Positions 34,595-44,628 are shown, numbered from the stretch's first letter. The stretch is DNA of 59,916 bases from Xenococcaceae cyanobacterium MO_188.B29 (GCA_030065155.1 JASJDI010000007.1:1-59916), one strand, 5' to 3'. Notes: generated from the sequence alone by a model not told the origin. Numbers and translations: made by a program.

Positions 34595-35071
34595 CTAAGC
34601 TGCTGCTAAAGTATTTGCCAAAGGTTCCCAACGGAAATAACGTTCACCACCCATCTCTAAAACAACTTTAATTTTGGGTTCTATTTTGGGTAAGTTCACC
34701 AGATATTCAATTTCTTGAGTAGATAAGATTTGCCCCTCAATAATCCATAAAGCCAGACCTTTAGAATTAGCAGGTAGGTTTTCTAACTCATAGCTAGCGA
34801 TGGGTTGTACATAATATCTCTGACCCACGGCTGCATCTTGACCAATATCTTTTTTACCCAAATGAGGAGGACGAACACCATGAACTTTAGTCAAATAAGC
34901 AACGGGATCTCCTAAACCTCTAGCTGTTATATTGATGGTGTTGTAACCTGATGCTCGCAAACGTCTCTGATAGCGTCCTTCTGCTCCTCCTTCTAAGGGT
35001 ATATATGTAGCTAATGCACCTTCTTTTTCTAAGGCACGAATAAACGATTTACCAGTGGTAATTAAGGGCAT
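34595..35071 (-). CDS. ndhN: NAD(P)H-quinone oxidoreductase subunit N
   Basis: The 158-residue protein matches NdhN, a cyanobacterial and chloroplast-specific subunit of the photosynthetic NDH-1 complex on the thylakoid surface, used in cyclic electron flow, respiration and CO2 uptake. Family segments seen are KSFIRALEKEGALATYIPLE, GGAEGRYQRRLRASGY, LGDPVAYLTKVHGVRPPHLG and the C-terminal MGGERYFRWEPL. It lies divergent from the S10 ribosomal operon with a 774-bp gap. Confidence 0.93.
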   Translation of the reverse strand: MPLITTGKSFIRALEKEGALATYIPLEGGAEGRYQRRLRASGYNTINITARGLGDPVAYLTKVHGVRPPHLGKKDIGQDAAVGQRYYVQPIASYELENLPANSKGLALWIIEGQILSTQEIEYLVNLPKIEPKIKVVLEMGGERYFRWEPLANTLAAA

Positions 35072-35845
35072 ATCTTTTCTGTATAAAATCTAAAACTTTT
35101 GTCTTGATTATAAGATAAACACAGAAAAGTAATAGTTTTGTCTATGCACAAATAATTTCTGCAATCTTTCCCTCATTGCCTCCCAAAATGATCGATCCGG
35201 CGAAGGGATTATTACTGTGCAATTGGCGTAAGCTAGTAATGCGCGTCTCGTTCCGAGCCAGCGAAGCTGACCGCGAAGTGCCAGGCTTCGCCCGATCGCT
35301 TATTCCTAAATATTCTATCTGGATTGCTTAATATAGCTTGTCAAATTAAGCCAATGTAACTTATAATGTGTGATTGTGACTAAAAACCTACTGTCACATC
35401 TTAGTTGAGCTCAAAAAAACGACAAAGAAAAAGCTGAAACCAAGTAATTGGTCATGTAGCTTAGCCTTTTGCCTTTTTGAGTAGATTATGGCAACTTGCG
35501 ACAGTAGAAATTTGTTACTAACTGGTATTCCTCCTCAAAAGATACTGAGAAAATTCTTTCTTAAGTCTTGAGAAATAGAGGTTAATAAATAAAAAACCAG
35601 GCATTTAAGGCGATTCAGCCATTAATCTGGTTGTATATCTTTAAAAAAACCATAAAAACTTATCGCTGCTAACTATCTTGTCCATAGCGACAAGCTGAGG
35701 GTGAAAAAAATCTTTGAATTAGTAGAAAATTTTTTCCCTCAAGGCAAGATGGTTTTTTTTGCCGTTTAGCAGCTAGTAAATTTGAGCCGTTAATTTGAGC
35801 TCAACCTTCACCAATGTTGTTTAGCAAGTAAAGGGGCTGATTTCT
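35072..35845. other. ndhN-rplC intergenic region and rplC leader
   Basis: No gene is seen. It contains a GC-rich mosaic at about 35239-35301 built from GCGAAGC/GCTTCGC units, two copies of the palindrome TTGAGCTCAA (35405-35414 and 35795-35804), and a terminator-like structure with alternatives at 35643-35773. The promoter for the S10 operon should lie here. Confidence 0.55.
35643..35773 (+). promoter_or_regulatory. Attenuator-like leader of the S10-spc-alpha operon
   Basis: CTATCTTG-T-CC (35673-35683) can pair with GGCAAGATGG (35743-35752), which is directly followed by eight Ts (35753-35760), the shape of an intrinsic terminator. An inner GAGGG...CCCTC stem (35697-35740) supports it. Two alternatives would break it: CTTGTC/GACAAG (35677-35694) sequesters its 5' arm, and AAAAAAACCAT (35643-35653) pairs perfectly with ATGGTTTTTTT (35749-35759), hiding the T run. 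A third pair GCTGCTAA/TTAGCAGC spans 35665-35773. It lies 73-203 bp before the rplC start. Control by a ribosomal protein such as L4 is inference. Confidence 0.55.
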
Positions 35846-36487
35846 GTGTCTGTAGGTATTCTCGGCACTAAACTGGGCATGACCCAGATATTCGATCGTG
35901 AAACGGGGGCTGCAATTCCCATCACTGTGGTACAAGCAGGACCATGTATTGTCACTCAAATTAAAACTAAAGAAACTGACGGATATAACTCTATCCAAAT
36001 TGGCTACGAAGAAGTCAAAGAAAAAGCGATCACTAAACCAGAATTAGGTCATTTGAGTAGATCTGGTGCTTCTCCTCTACGCCATCTCAAAGAGTATCGG
36101 ACAAACGACACTGCTAACTATGAACTTGGTCAAGCAATTAAAGCAGATCTTTTTAATCCAGGGGAAATTGTTGATGTCAGTGGAAAAACTATTGGTCGTG
36201 GTTTTGCTGGTTATCAGAAACGGCATAACTTCAGACGAGGCAATATGACCCACGGTTCTAAAAACCATCGTTTACCAGGTTCTACAGGAGCTGGTACTAC
36301 TCCAGGAAGAGTTTATCCAGGTAAAAAGATGGCTGGTCGCTACGGAGGAAAACAGATAACTATCCGCAAGCTTGAGGTAGTTAAGGTGGATGCAGAACAA
36401 AACCTCCTCTTGATTAAAGGTGCACTACCTGGTAAGCCAGGAAATTTAGTCAATATTATTCCCAGTAAAATTATTGGTAAAAAATAG
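35846..36487 (+). CDS. rplC: 50S ribosomal protein L3
   Basis: The 213-residue protein, with a GTG start, matches L3, which binds 23S rRNA early in assembly near the peptidyl transferase centre. [20 protein letters not shown] is the family N-terminus. The long loop includes [21 protein letters not shown] and [11 protein letters not shown]. It is the first gene of the long ribosomal operon and follows the attenuator-like leader. Confidence 0.97.
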   Translation: MSVGILGTKLGMTQIFDRETGAAIPITVVQAGPCIVTQIKTKETDGYNSIQIGYEEVKEKAITKPELGHLSRSGASPLRHLKEYRTNDTANYELGQAIKADLFNPGEIVDVSGKTIGRGFAGYQKRHNFRRGNMTHGSKNHRLPGSTGAGTTPGRVYPGKKMAGRYGGKQITIRKLEVVKVDAEQNLLLIKGALPGKPGNLVNIIPSKIIGKK

Positions 36488-36544
36488 ATGTGTTGACTTG
36501 AGTCAAATCAAGAACAAGGCAACCAATTCATAGCAACAAAAATT

Positions 36545-37177
36545 ATGGTTAATTGTGTAGTTAAAAATTGGCAAGGGGAAGATGTCGGCGAGACTACCCT
36601 AGACTTGAAAGTAGCCAAAGAAGAAAATGCTGAACATATTGTTCATCGTGCTTTAGTTAGACAACTCAATAATGGTCGTCAGGGTACAGCATCCAGCAAA
36701 ACAAGAGCAGAAGTTCGTGGTGGTGGACGCAAACCTTGGCGACAAAAAGGAACAGGTAGAGCGCGGGCTGGTTCAATTCGTTCTCCTCTCTGGCGTGGTG
36801 GTGGTGTTATCTTTGGACCCAAACCCAGAGATTATAGTACCAAGATGAATCGTAAAGAGAGACGCTTGGCACTAAGAACAGCATTAAATAGTCGGAATGA
36901 AGATACTATTATCGTCGAGAATTTTGCCGAACAGCTAGAGCGTCCTAAAACTAAAGAGATTATCTCCGCTTTAGAACGTTGGGGAGTAGAAACTACAGAG
37001 AAAGTATTGTTAATCTTCGATGATATTCCTGATAATGTGTATCTCTCCGTCAGAAACATAAGTACCGTCAAGTTAATTAAGGCGACTAACCTTAATGTAT
37101 TTGATTTGCTCCACGCCAACAAAATTGTGATGACCAACGAAGCTTTGGCAAAAATACAGGAGGTATATAGTGACTAA
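36545..37177 (+). CDS. rplD: 50S ribosomal protein L4
   Basis: The 210-residue protein matches L4. It has the exit-tunnel loop [20 protein letters not shown], the [20 protein letters not shown] segment, and the C-terminal globular part. In E. coli L4 also represses its own operon by acting on the leader; whether it does so here is unknown. Its last eight bases overlap rplW. Confidence 0.97.
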   Translation: MVNCVVKNWQGEDVGETTLDLKVAKEENAEHIVHRALVRQLNNGRQGTASSKTRAEVRGGGRKPWRQKGTGRARAGSIRSPLWRGGGVIFGPKPRDYSTKMNRKERRLALRTALNSRNEDTIIVENFAEQLERPKTKEIISALERWGVETTEKVLLIFDDIPDNVYLSVRNISTVKLIKATNLNVFDLLHANKIVMTNEALAKIQEVYSD

Positions 37178-37472
37178 GTATAACCCTCGCGATTTAGCAG
37201 ACTTAATACTTAAACCAATTGTCACCGAAAAAGCGACTATCCAACTCGAAGAAAACAAGTACGTTTTTGATGTGTTGCCCAAAGCAACCAAACCAGAAAT
37301 CCGAGCAGCGATCGAAAGTTTATTCGATGTAACTGTTACTAAAGTAAACACCCTTCGTCTGCCTCGCAAAAAGCGTCGAGTCGGTAGATTTATTGGTTAC
37401 AAACCCCAATACAAAAGAGCGATCGTTACCCTCAAAGAAGGAGACTCAATCACTCTCTTCCCAGAAGTTTAA
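37170..37472 (+). CDS. rplW: 50S ribosomal protein L23
   Basis: The 100-residue protein matches L23, which sits at the exit of the peptide tunnel and docks SRP and trigger factor. [21 protein letters not shown] is the family N-terminus, and the loop [17 protein letters not shown] precedes [13 protein letters not shown]. The GTG start overlaps the end of rplD by eight bases, indicating translational coupling. Confidence 0.97.
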   Translation: MTKYNPRDLADLILKPIVTEKATIQLEENKYVFDVLPKATKPEIRAAIESLFDVTVTKVNTLRLPRKKRRVGRFIGYKPQYKRAIVTLKEGDSITLFPEV

Positions 37473-37556
37473 TAATTTAACTTCTTTTCAGGGTAGGAAG
37501 AATAACCTATTTCCTATCCTATTAACAACGCAAAATTCAGCAATTCATCAGTAACT

Positions 37557-38384
37557 ATGGGTATCCGTTCTTTTCGACCATACACCCCAGGGACTAGGCA
37601 AGCGACAGTTTCCGACTTTGCCGACATTACTAAAAGTAAACCAGAAAAATCCCTCACTAAATTTAAACACAGTGCCAAAGGACGTAATAATCGTGGCGTA
37701 ATTACCAGTCGTCGTCGAGGTGGTGGACATAAACGTCTCTATCGCCAGATTGACTTTAAGCGCAATAAGCTTAATATTCCTGCTGAGGTGATTGCGATCG
37801 AATACGATCCTAACCGAAATGCGCGTATTGCTCTAGTACAGTACGAAGACGGAGAGAAACGCTACATTTTAGCTCCTGTAGGTATCAAAGTCGGTACAAC
37901 CATTATTTCAGGTCCAGAATCTCCCATTGAAGTAGGTAACGCTTTACCTCTAAGTAAGATTCCTCTGGGGGAAACTGTCCACAATGTAGAACTCAAAGCA
38001 GGGAAAGGTGGTCAAATTGTGCGGGCTGCTGGTACGGCTGCCAAAGTTATGGCAAAAGAAGGAAACTATGTAACTATTGGTCTTCCTTCTAAAGAAGTAC
38101 GCATGGTACGAAAAGAATGCTATGCCACTATCGGACAAGTAGGTAACGTAGAAGCCAGAAACATAAAACTAGGGAAAGCTGGTAGAACTAGACATTTGGG
38201 CAGAAGACCGCAAGTGAGAGGTAGTGCAATGAACCCCTGCGATCACCCTCATGGAGGTGGTGAAGGACGCGCCCCCATCGGTAGAAGTGGTCCTGTTACT
38301 CCTTGGGGTAAGCCAGCTTTGGGTCTAAAAACTCGTAAGAAGAAAAAACAAAGCGATAAATTGATTGTTCGTCGTCGTCGCTAA
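37557..38384 (+). CDS. rplB: 50S ribosomal protein L2
   Basis: The 275-residue protein matches L2, a core protein needed for subunit joining and peptidyl transfer. [14 protein letters not shown] starts it. The highly conserved [17 protein letters not shown] and the C-terminal [17 protein letters not shown] with the essential His residue are present. The REP-like palindrome 38406-38426 follows its stop codon. Confidence 0.97.
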   Translation: MGIRSFRPYTPGTRQATVSDFADITKSKPEKSLTKFKHSAKGRNNRGVITSRRRGGGHKRLYRQIDFKRNKLNIPAEVIAIEYDPNRNARIALVQYEDGEKRYILAPVGIKVGTTIISGPESPIEVGNALPLSKIPLGETVHNVELKAGKGGQIVRAAGTAAKVMAKEGNYVTIGLPSKEVRMVRKECYATIGQVGNVEARNIKLGKAGRTRHLGRRPQVRGSAMNPCDHPHGGGEGRAPIGRSGPVTPWGKPALGLKTRKKKKQSDKLIVRRRR

Positions 38385-38405
38385 AAGCAAACTCCAAAAC
38401 TGTAA

Positions 38406-38426
38406 GGTCAAGGCACTGCCTTGACC
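38406..38426. repeat. REP-like palindrome between rplB and rpsS
   Basis: GGTCAAGGC and GCCTTGACC form a perfect 9-bp stem around ACT, followed by CTAC. There is no T run, so transcription into rpsS is probably not ended here. It is an intrusion into an otherwise compact operon. Confidence 0.7.
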
Positions 38427-38473
38427 CTACGAACTACTAACTCAATTACTGTTTACTATTCACTGAAAACACT

Positions 38474-38752
38474 ATGGGTCGTTCACTCAAAAAAGGGCCG
38501 TTTATTGCTGATAGTCTTCTAACTAAGATAGAGAAGCTAAACGCCAATAATAAAAAAGAAGTAATCAAAACTTGGTCAAGAGCTTCAACAATTCTGCCTC
38601 AAATGGTAGGACACACCATCGCCGTACATAATGGTCGTCAGCACATCCCCGTGTTTGTTACAGAGCAGATGGTGGGACACAAACTAGGAGAATTTGCTCC
38701 TACTCGTACTTTTAAAGGTCATTCCAAGAGTGATAAAAGAGCTCGGCGATAA
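38474..38752 (+). CDS. rpsS: 30S ribosomal protein S19
   Basis: The 92-residue protein matches S19, which forms a complex with S13 in the head of the small subunit near the A-site tRNA. Signatures are [40 protein letters not shown] and [17 protein letters not shown]. Confidence 0.97.
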   Translation: MGRSLKKGPFIADSLLTKIEKLNANNKKEVIKTWSRASTILPQMVGHTIAVHNGRQHIPVFVTEQMVGHKLGEFAPTRTFKGHSKSDKRARR

Positions 38753-38776
38753 AAAAAAATACTATTAGATAAAACT

Positions 38777-39136
38777 ATGACAATAGATACTACCAACGAA
38801 GTAAAAGCGATTGCACGCTACATTCGTATGTCTCCTTCTAAGGTACGACGAGTATTAGATCAAATTCGCGGTCGTCAATATCGAGAAGCCTTGATTATTC
38901 TCGAATTTATGCCCTACAAAGCTTGTGAACCAATCCTTAAAGTCTTGCGTTCTGCTGTTGCCAACGCAGAACATAATGCGGGACTCGATCCTACTACTCT
39001 CGTTGTTAGTCAAGCTTTTGCCGATGGAGGACCTACTCTCAAACGTTATCGACCAAGAGCGCAAGGGCGAGCATACCAGATTCGTAAGCCGACTTGTCAT
39101 ATAACTGTAGCTGTTGCCCCGAATGTAACAGACTAA
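38777..39136 (+). CDS. rplV: 50S ribosomal protein L22
   Basis: The 119-residue protein matches L22, whose beta-hairpin lines the peptide exit tunnel. Visible features are [20 protein letters not shown] at the N-terminus and the hairpin region [20 protein letters not shown]. It ends 62 bp before rpsC. Confidence 0.97.
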   Translation: MTIDTTNEVKAIARYIRMSPSKVRRVLDQIRGRQYREALIILEFMPYKACEPILKVLRSAVANAEHNAGLDPTTLVVSQAFADGGPTLKRYRPRAQGRAYQIRKPTCHITVAVAPNVTD

Positions 39137-39198
39137 TCACCTTAGAACTAACATCAATCAAATTTGTCATTGTCATTACTTTCAACGAGGAAATATTT

Positions 39199-39918
39199 GT
39201 GGGACAAAAGATACATCCAATCGGATTTCGCCTAGGTGTTACTAAAGAGCATTTGTCTCGTTGGTACGCTGACCCCAAACGCTATCCAGAATTACTACAA
39301 GAAGACCACTTGATTCGACAATATGTAGTTAAGGAATTAAGTAACGCTGGTATCGCCAAAGTCAGAATCGAGCGTAAAGCAGACCAAATAGACCTAGAAA
39401 TTCACACAGCCAGACCTGGGGTGGTTGTAGGTCGTGGTGGTAGTGGAATTGAAAAATTGCGGACTGAGTTACAAGATCTAGTTGGTAATCAGCGTCAAAT
39501 CCGGATCAATGTTATCGAAGTATCTCGTGTTGATGCTGATGCTGCTCTAGTTGCTGAATACATTACTCAGCAACTAGAAAAACGGGTATCTTTCCGCAGA
39601 GTTGTTCGCCAAGCAATTCAAAGAGCGCAAAGAGCAGAAGTACAAGGAATTAAGATTCAGGTTGGTGGTCGTCTCAACGGCGCAGAAATAGCTCGAACTG
39701 AGTGGGTAAGAGAAGGAAGAGTACCTTTGCACACCCTCCGAGCCGATATTGACTATGCTTATCGCACTGCCTTGACTATTTACGGTATTCTCGGCGTTAA
39801 AGTTTGGGTATTTAAAGGAGAAATTATTCCAGGACAAGAAGAAATTCCCACAAACACACCCAATCAAACTCCCCGTCGCCAACGCCGTCGTCAAAAGTTT
39901 GAAGACCGCTCTGAATAG
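39199..39918 (+). CDS. rpsC: 30S ribosomal protein S3
   Basis: The 239-residue protein matches S3, with its N-terminal KH domain [20 protein letters not shown] and RNA-contacting [20 protein letters not shown] in the C-terminal half. S3 contributes to the mRNA entry helicase. I chose the GTG at 39199, giving [20 protein letters not shown], because that matches the family start. The open frame extends upstream to 39094 but would overlap rplV and is not conserved. Confidence 0.96.
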   Translation: MGQKIHPIGFRLGVTKEHLSRWYADPKRYPELLQEDHLIRQYVVKELSNAGIAKVRIERKADQIDLEIHTARPGVVVGRGGSGIEKLRTELQDLVGNQRQIRINVIEVSRVDADAALVAEYITQQLEKRVSFRRVVRQAIQRAQRAEVQGIKIQVGGRLNGAEIARTEWVREGRVPLHTLRADIDYAYRTALTIYGILGVKVWVFKGEIIPGQEEIPTNTPNQTPRRQRRRQKFEDRSE

Positions 39919-39942
39919 ATATTAACTAGTAAAGTATCAATT

Positions 39943-40362
39943 ATGCTAAGTCCAAGAAGAACTAAATTTCGTAAACAGCAGCGCGGACGCATGAGAGGGA
40001 TGGCTTATCGAGGTAGTACTCTCAACTTTGGGGAATATGCCCTTCAAGCTACAGAGCCTTGCTGGATTACCTCTCGTCAAATAGAAGCAGCTAGACGAGC
40101 TATGACTCGTTATGTTCGTCGGGGTGGAAAAATTTGGATTCGTATTTTTCCTGATAAACCTGTCACTATGCGTCCAGCAGAAACTCGTATGGGTTCTGGT
40201 AAAGGTTCACCTGAATACTGGGTTGCAGTGGTCAAACCAGGGCGCATTATGTTTGAAATGTCTGGTGTTGCCGAACCAGTAGCGAGAGAGGCAATGCGCT
40301 TAGCTGCCCAGAAATTACCCATTAAAACTAAATTTATTACTCGCGAAGAGGATTACGTCTAA
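39943..40362 (+). CDS. rplP: 50S ribosomal protein L16
   Basis: The 139-residue protein matches L16, which helps position the A-site t[23 protein letters not shown] starts it, and [19 protein letters not shown] and [20 protein letters not shown] follow. It is four bases from rpmC, so coupled translation is likely. Confidence 0.97.
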   Translation: MLSPRRTKFRKQQRGRMRGMAYRGSTLNFGEYALQATEPCWITSRQIEAARRAMTRYVRRGGKIWIRIFPDKPVTMRPAETRMGSGKGSPEYWVAVVKPGRIMFEMSGVAEPVAREAMRLAAQKLPIKTKFITREEDYV

Positions 40363-40365
40363 ACT

Positions 40366-40611
40366 ATGGCTTTACCTAGTATAGAAGATGTTAGAAAGCT
40401 CAGTGATGAGGAACTAGCCGAAGCAATTGTCAAAGAAAAGCAACAACTGTTCCAACTTAGGCTAGAACAGGCAACCCGTCGCCTAGAAAGTCCTCATCTA
40501 TTTAAGCATAGTAAGCATCGTTTATCTCAACTAATGACTATTGAGCGGGAGCGTCAATTAGCTACCTCTCAAACTGAACCAGAATCAACGACCGCAGCAG
40601 AAGAGGAATAG
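40366..40611 (+). CDS. rpmC: 50S ribosomal protein L29
   Basis: The 81-residue protein matches L29, a small helical protein near the exit tunnel that contacts SRP. The start is MALPSIEDVRKLSDEELAEA, the helical pair reads VKEKQQLFQLRLEQATRRL, and the C-terminus is extended and acidic compared with the 63 residues of E. coli. Confidence 0.94.
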   Translation: MALPSIEDVRKLSDEELAEAIVKEKQQLFQLRLEQATRRLESPHLFKHSKHRLSQLMTIERERQLATSQTEPESTTAAEEE

Positions 40612-40619
40612 AGTGAAAT

Positions 40620-40865
40620 ATGGCAGTTAAAGAAAGAGTGGGAGATGTAGTGAGCGACAAGATGGAAAAAACTATAGTAGTTGCCATCGAAAACCGCGCT
40701 CCTCACCCCAAGTATGGCAAAATCGTCGTTAAAACTAAAAAATACAAAGTTCACGACGAAGAAAATAAGTGCAAAATTGGCGATCGCGTCCGTATTCGCG
40801 AAACCAGACCCCTCAGTCGCACTAAACGTTGGACTGTAGCGGAAATTCTTGAATCTAGTAATTGA
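40620..40865 (+). CDS. rpsQ: 30S ribosomal protein S17
   Basis: The 81-residue OB-fold protein matches S17. [20 protein letters not shown] opens it, and [20 protein letters not shown] and [16 protein letters not shown] follow. It binds the 5' domain of 16S rRNA. It starts nine bases after rpmC. Confidence 0.97.
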   Translation: MAVKERVGDVVSDKMEKTIVVAIENRAPHPKYGKIVVKTKKYKVHDEENKCKIGDRVRIRETRPLSRTKRWTVAEILESSN

Positions 40866-40894
40866 TAATTTCTATTTGATAAATTTTTATAGCC

Positions 40895-41263
40895 GTGATT
40901 CAACAACAAACTTATCTTAATGTTGCCGATAATAGTGGAGCGCGCAAACTAATGTGTTTGCGAGTTCTTAGCACAGGCAATACCCGTTATGGCAGTATTG
41001 GCGATGTTATTATTGCCGTAGTTAAAGATGCTCTACCTAATATGGCAGTTAAAAAATCTGATGTAGTCAGAGCAGTAATAGTCCGTACTAAACAATCTCT
41101 CCGTCGTGAAAGCGGTATGAGTATTCGTTTCGACGATAATGCAGCCGTAATTATCAATAATGACAATAATCCCCGTGGAACTCGCGTATTTGGACCTGTA
41201 GCACGGGAATTAAGAGAGAAAAACTTTACGAAAATCGTTTCCCTCGCCCCGGAGGTAATCTGA
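40895..41263 (+). CDS. rplN: 50S ribosomal protein L14
   Basis: The 122-residue protein, with a GTG start, matches L14, which forms inter-subunit bridges with 16S r[23 protein letters not shown], the [20 protein letters not shown] strand and [20 protein letters not shown] are typical. Its stop codon overlaps the start codon of rplX (TGATGG). Confidence 0.97.
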   Translation: MIQQQTYLNVADNSGARKLMCLRVLSTGNTRYGSIGDVIIAVVKDALPNMAVKKSDVVRAVIVRTKQSLRRESGMSIRFDDNAAVIINNDNNPRGTRVFGPVARELREKNFTKIVSLAPEVI

Positions 41264-41616
41264 TGGCAAAACACAAAAATAATCAGAGTCCCCAACGTTA
41301 TAAAATGCACGTTAAAAAGGGAGATACTGTTCAAGTCATTTCTGGTCGAGATAAAGGCAAAGTAGGAGAAATACTTCAAACATTGCCAAAATCAAGCAAA
41401 GTAATTGTTAAAGGGGTAAACGTGAGAACCAAACACGTCAAACCTCAGCAAGAAGGAGAATCAGGGCAAATTGCCACTTTTGAAGCTCCCATCCACAGTT
41501 CTAACGTGATGCACTATTCCAACAAAGAGAAAGTAGCCAGCCGTATCAGCTATACCTTTAAAGAGGATGGTCGCAAAGTGCGGATGCTCAAAAAAACTGG
41601 CGAAATCATTGATTAA
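41263..41616 (+). CDS. rplX: 50S ribosomal protein L24
   Basis: The 117-residue protein matches L24, an early assembly initiator. The KOW motif is [20 protein letters not shown], followed by [20 protein letters not shown]. It overlaps rplN by one base. A REP-like double palindrome lies between it and rplE. Confidence 0.96.
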   Translation: MAKHKNNQSPQRYKMHVKKGDTVQVISGRDKGKVGEILQTLPKSSKVIVKGVNVRTKHVKPQQEGESGQIATFEAPIHSSNVMHYSNKEKVASRISYTFKEDGRKVRMLKKTGEIID

Positions 41617-41617
41617 C

Positions 41618-41654
41618 CGTACATATTTATGTACGGGCGAACGGCGGTTCGCCC
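41618..41654. repeat. REP-like double palindrome between rplX and rplE
   Basis: Two stems lie back to back. CGTACAT/ATGTACG surrounds ATTT, and GGGCGAAC/GTTCGCCC surrounds GGCG (from about 41635), ending in CCTAC. The second stem is of the widespread GGGCGAAC...GTTCGCCC cyanobacterial type. It interrupts a compact operon. Confidence 0.75.
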
Positions 41655-41703
41655 CTACTGATTAACCCCTGACCAAGCCCAGGGAAGATGAAAAAATAAA
41701 AAA

Positions 41704-42249
41704 ATGGTCAAACCACTCAAAACTATCTACGAAGAAACAATCGTCCCTAAGCTCAAAGAACAATTCAACTACACTAATATTCATCAAGTCCCCAAAGTGG
41801 TGAAAGTAGTTATTAACCGAGGTTTAGGAGAAGCGTCTCAAAATGCCAAAGCCTTGGAATCTTCCATTGCAGAATTGAGCATTATTGCTGGTCAAAAGCC
41901 AGTGGTTACTAGAGCCAAAAAAGCGATCGCTGGCTTTAAAGTTCGTGAAGGTATGCCTGTTGGGGTAATGGTTACTTTAAGAGGAGAGCGGATGTATGCC
42001 TTTCTCTCTCGCTTAATTAACCTAGCTCTACCACGTATTCGTGACTTTCGTGGTGTTAGTCCCAAGAGTTTCGATGGTCGAGGGAACTATAGCTTAGGAG
42101 TTAGGGAACAACTAATCTTTCCTGAGATTGACTACGATAGCATCGATCAAATTCGGGGACTAGATATTTCTATTGTCACCACAGCCAATACCGATGAAGA
42201 AGGAAGAGCCCTGCTCAAAGAGATGGGCATGCCCTTCAGAAATAACTAA
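41704..42249 (+). CDS. rplE: 50S ribosomal protein L5
   Basis: The 181-residue protein matches L5, which contacts 5S rRNA and the P-site t[43 protein letters not shown] and [19 protein letters not shown] are family segments. The S14 gene that follows L5 in many bacteria is absent here, with only 32 bp before rpsH. Confidence 0.97.
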   Translation: MVKPLKTIYEETIVPKLKEQFNYTNIHQVPKVVKVVINRGLGEASQNAKALESSIAELSIIAGQKPVVTRAKKAIAGFKVREGMPVGVMVTLRGERMYAFLSRLINLALPRIRDFRGVSPKSFDGRGNYSLGVREQLIFPEIDYDSIDQIRGLDISIVTTANTDEEGRALLKEMGMPFRNN

Positions 42250-42281
42250 ATCCTGAGGATAATATAAACAAAAAGGGAATA

Positions 42282-42683
42282 ATGGCGGCAAACGATACTA
42301 TTTCAGATATGCTGACCCGCATTCGCAATGCCTGTATGGTCAAGCATCCATCAACTCAAATCCCCTCAACTAAAATGACACGGAGCATTGCTAAAGTGTT
42401 GTCAGATGAGGGTTTCATTGAAAGTTATGAAGAAACAGGGGAAGGACTTAAAAAATATGTAGTACTTACCCTCAAATACAAGGGGAGAAATCGTCAACCC
42501 ATAATTAGCACTCTCAAGCGTGTCAGTAAACCAGGACTGCGAGTTTACTCTAAACAAAAAGATTTACCTCGCGTACTTGGTGGCATTGGCATTGCAATCA
42601 TTTCCACATCTCACGGAGTAATGACAGATAGAGAAGCTAGAAGTCAAGGAATTGGCGGAGAAATCCTCTGTTATGTCTGGTAA
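42282..42683 (+). CDS. rpsH: 30S ribosomal protein S8
   Basis: The 133-residue protein matches S8, which binds the central domain of 16S rRNA and, in E. coli, the spc operon messenger. [19 protein letters not shown] is the N-terminal signature, and the C-terminus has [20 protein letters not shown]. Confidence 0.97.
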   Translation: MAANDTISDMLTRIRNACMVKHPSTQIPSTKMTRSIAKVLSDEGFIESYEETGEGLKKYVVLTLKYKGRNRQPIISTLKRVSKPGLRVYSKQKDLPRVLGGIGIAIISTSHGVMTDREARSQGIGGEILCYVW

Positions 42684-42701
42684 TTTAAGGAGTAATTATT
42701 C

Positions 42702-43238
42702 ATGTCTCGTATTGGTAAGCGTCCAATTACCATCCCTGATAAAGTAACTGTAGATATCAAAGATTCTCATGTTACAGTCAAAGGTCCAAAAGGAACTTTA
42801 GATAGAGAACTACCATCTCTTGTTGCTATTGAAAAAGATGGTAATACCTTACAAGTAGTAACTCAAAATGATTCCCGTATTGCTCGTCAGCGTCATGGAC
42901 TTTCCCGTACGTTAGTAGCAAATATGGTAGAAGGGGTGTCCAAAGGATTTGAGAAAAAACTACAAATTTTGGGGGTCGGCTATCGCGCCCAAGCTCAAGG
43001 AAAAAAATTAACCCTTAACGTTGGTTACAGTAAGCCTGTAGAGATGCAAATGCCAGAAGGAATTACTGTAGCAGTAGAAAAAAATACCGAAATTACTGTT
43101 AGTGGTATTGACAAAGAAATTGTGGGTAATACGGCTGCCACAATTAGGGGAGTACGTCCCCCAGAACCCTATAAAGGAAAAGGCATTCGCTATTTAGGCG
43201 AAATGGTCAGACGCAAAGCTGGTAAGACAGGTAAATAG
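42702..43238 (+). CDS. rplF: 50S ribosomal protein L6
   Basis: The 178-residue protein matches L6 with its two related domains. [20 protein letters not shown] opens the first. [20 protein letters not shown] is the hallmark of the second domain, which binds 23S rRNA near the factor-binding site. A good AAGGAG ribosome site precedes the start. Confidence 0.97.
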   Translation: MSRIGKRPITIPDKVTVDIKDSHVTVKGPKGTLDRELPSLVAIEKDGNTLQVVTQNDSRIARQRHGLSRTLVANMVEGVSKGFEKKLQILGVGYRAQAQGKKLTLNVGYSKPVEMQMPEGITVAVEKNTEITVSGIDKEIVGNTAATIRGVRPPEPYKGKGIRYLGEMVRRKAGKTGK

Positions 43239-43243
43239 AAGCT

Positions 43244-43606
43244 ATGAAACTTTCTCGCAGAGAATCAGTCCAACGTCGCCATCGACGTATTCGCAAAAAA
43301 GTCAACGGTACTCCAGAACGCCCCCGCTTATCTATCTTTCGCTCCAATAATCATATTTATGCTCAAGTAATTGATGATGTAGCTCAAAACACTATAGCTG
43401 CTGCATCGACTCTAGAAGCAAGCTTAAGGAGTGAATTATCTTCTAAAGCCACTTGTGAAGCCTCGGCTGCGGTGGGTAAGCTGGTAGCCCAAAGAGCTAT
43501 GGAAAAAGGAATTGCTAAAGTAGTTTTCGATCGCGGTGGTAATCTTTATCATGGTCGAATTAAAGCTTTAGCTGATGCTGCCCGCGAAGCTGGTTTAGAT
43601 TTTTAA
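43244..43606 (+). CDS. rplR: 50S ribosomal protein L18
   Basis: The 120-residue protein matches L18, which binds 5S r[23 protein letters not shown] is the basic N-terminus, and [20 protein letters not shown] is the family C-terminus. It starts five bases after rplF. Confidence 0.97.
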   Translation: MKLSRRESVQRRHRRIRKKVNGTPERPRLSIFRSNNHIYAQVIDDVAQNTIAAASTLEASLRSELSSKATCEASAAVGKLVAQRAMEKGIAKVVFDRGGNLYHGRIKALADAAREAGLDF

Positions 43607-43632
43607 TTAATAGTAATAAGGAATTATTAATC

Positions 43633-44160
43633 ATGGCAAAATCAAAGTCGCGGAAAAAAAGCCGTGCCAAAGAAAAAGAAACAAATTGGCAAGAGCGAGT
43701 GGTGCAAATTCGTCGTGTCAGCAAAGTAGTTAAAGGTGGTAAAAAACTGAGCTTTCGTGCCATTGTCGTAGTTGGCAATGAGAAAGGTCAGGTAGGAGTC
43801 GGTGTAGGTAAAGCTGCCGATGTAATTGGTGCTGTACGTAAGGGAGTTGCTGATGCTAAGAAACAGTTAGTAGAAGTATCCCTAACAAAAGCTAGTTCTA
43901 TTACTCATGTTAGTAATGGGGTAGCAGGAGGAGCTAAAGTATTCATGCGTCCCGCTGCTCCTGGTACTGGAGTAATTGCTGGAGGAGCAGTCCGTACTGT
44001 TTTAGAATTAGCTGGAGTGAAAAATATTTTAGCTAAGCAATTAGGCTCTAATAATCCTCTCAATAATGCTAGAGCAGCTATTAATGCTTTAGAAAGTTTA
44101 CGGACTTTTTCTGAAGTGGCTCAAGAGAGAGGTCTTTCTTTAGAGCATCTTTATGCTTAA
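43633..44160 (+). CDS. rpsE: 30S ribosomal protein S5
   Basis: The 175-residue protein matches S5, a fidelity protein at the mRNA entrance. [20 protein letters not shown] is the double-stranded RNA binding start, [19 protein letters not shown] follows, and [20 protein letters not shown] is near the end. The L30 gene found after S5 in many bacteria is missing, and rplO follows after 21 bp. Confidence 0.97.
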   Translation: MAKSKSRKKSRAKEKETNWQERVVQIRRVSKVVKGGKKLSFRAIVVVGNEKGQVGVGVGKAADVIGAVRKGVADAKKQLVEVSLTKASSITHVSNGVAGGAKVFMRPAAPGTGVIAGGAVRTVLELAGVKNILAKQLGSNNPLNNARAAINALESLRTFSEVAQERGLSLEHLYA

Positions 44161-44181
44161 TTTGGTCCCGGGAGGAAATTT

Positions 44182-44628
44182 ATGGAATTAAGTAATCTTA
44201 CGCCAAAAAGTGGCTCAAAAAAACGAAGAAGAAGGGTAGGTAGAGGTATTTCTGCTGGACAGGGAGCTAGTTGCGGTTTTGGTATGCGCGGTCAAAAATC
44301 TCGATCGGGTACTGGAACTAAGCCTGGGTTTGAAGGCGGTCAAATGCCTTTATACAGAAGAGTACCCAAGCTCAAATATTTTCCTTTAGTTAATCCCAAA
44401 TCCTACACCATTATCAACGTTAGTAAGCTTTCATCTTTAGAAGCCAATACAGAAGTGACTTTAGATTCTCTAATGAACAAGGGTATTGTTACTAGTAATG
44501 ATGGTCCTTTGAAAATACTGGGAGATGGGGAATTAAATGTTCCTTTAACGGTAAAAGCGGTAGCTTTTAGTGCTACAGCCAAACAAAAAATCGAAGCTGC
44601 CGGAGGCAGTTGCGAACTCACTAAGTAA
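44182..44628 (+). CDS. rplO: 50S ribosomal protein L15
   Basis: The 148-residue protein matches L15. The Gly/Arg-rich N-terminus [20 protein letters not shown] and [19 protein letters not shown] are typical. It contacts many helices of 23S rRNA. A GGGAGGAAA ribosome site lies just before the start. Confidence 0.97.
   Translation: MELSNLTPKSGSKKRRRRVGRGISAGQGASCGFGMRGQKSRSGTGTKPGFEGGQMPLYRRVPKLKYFPLVNPKSYTIINVSKLSSLEANTEVTLDSLMNKGIVTSNDGPLKILGDGELNVPLTVKAVAFSATAKQKIEAAGGSCELTK

Noticed and set aside
39094-39198. N-terminal extension of rpsC
   Set aside because: The extra 35 residues overlap rplV and are not S3-like; the GTG at 39199 matches the family start.
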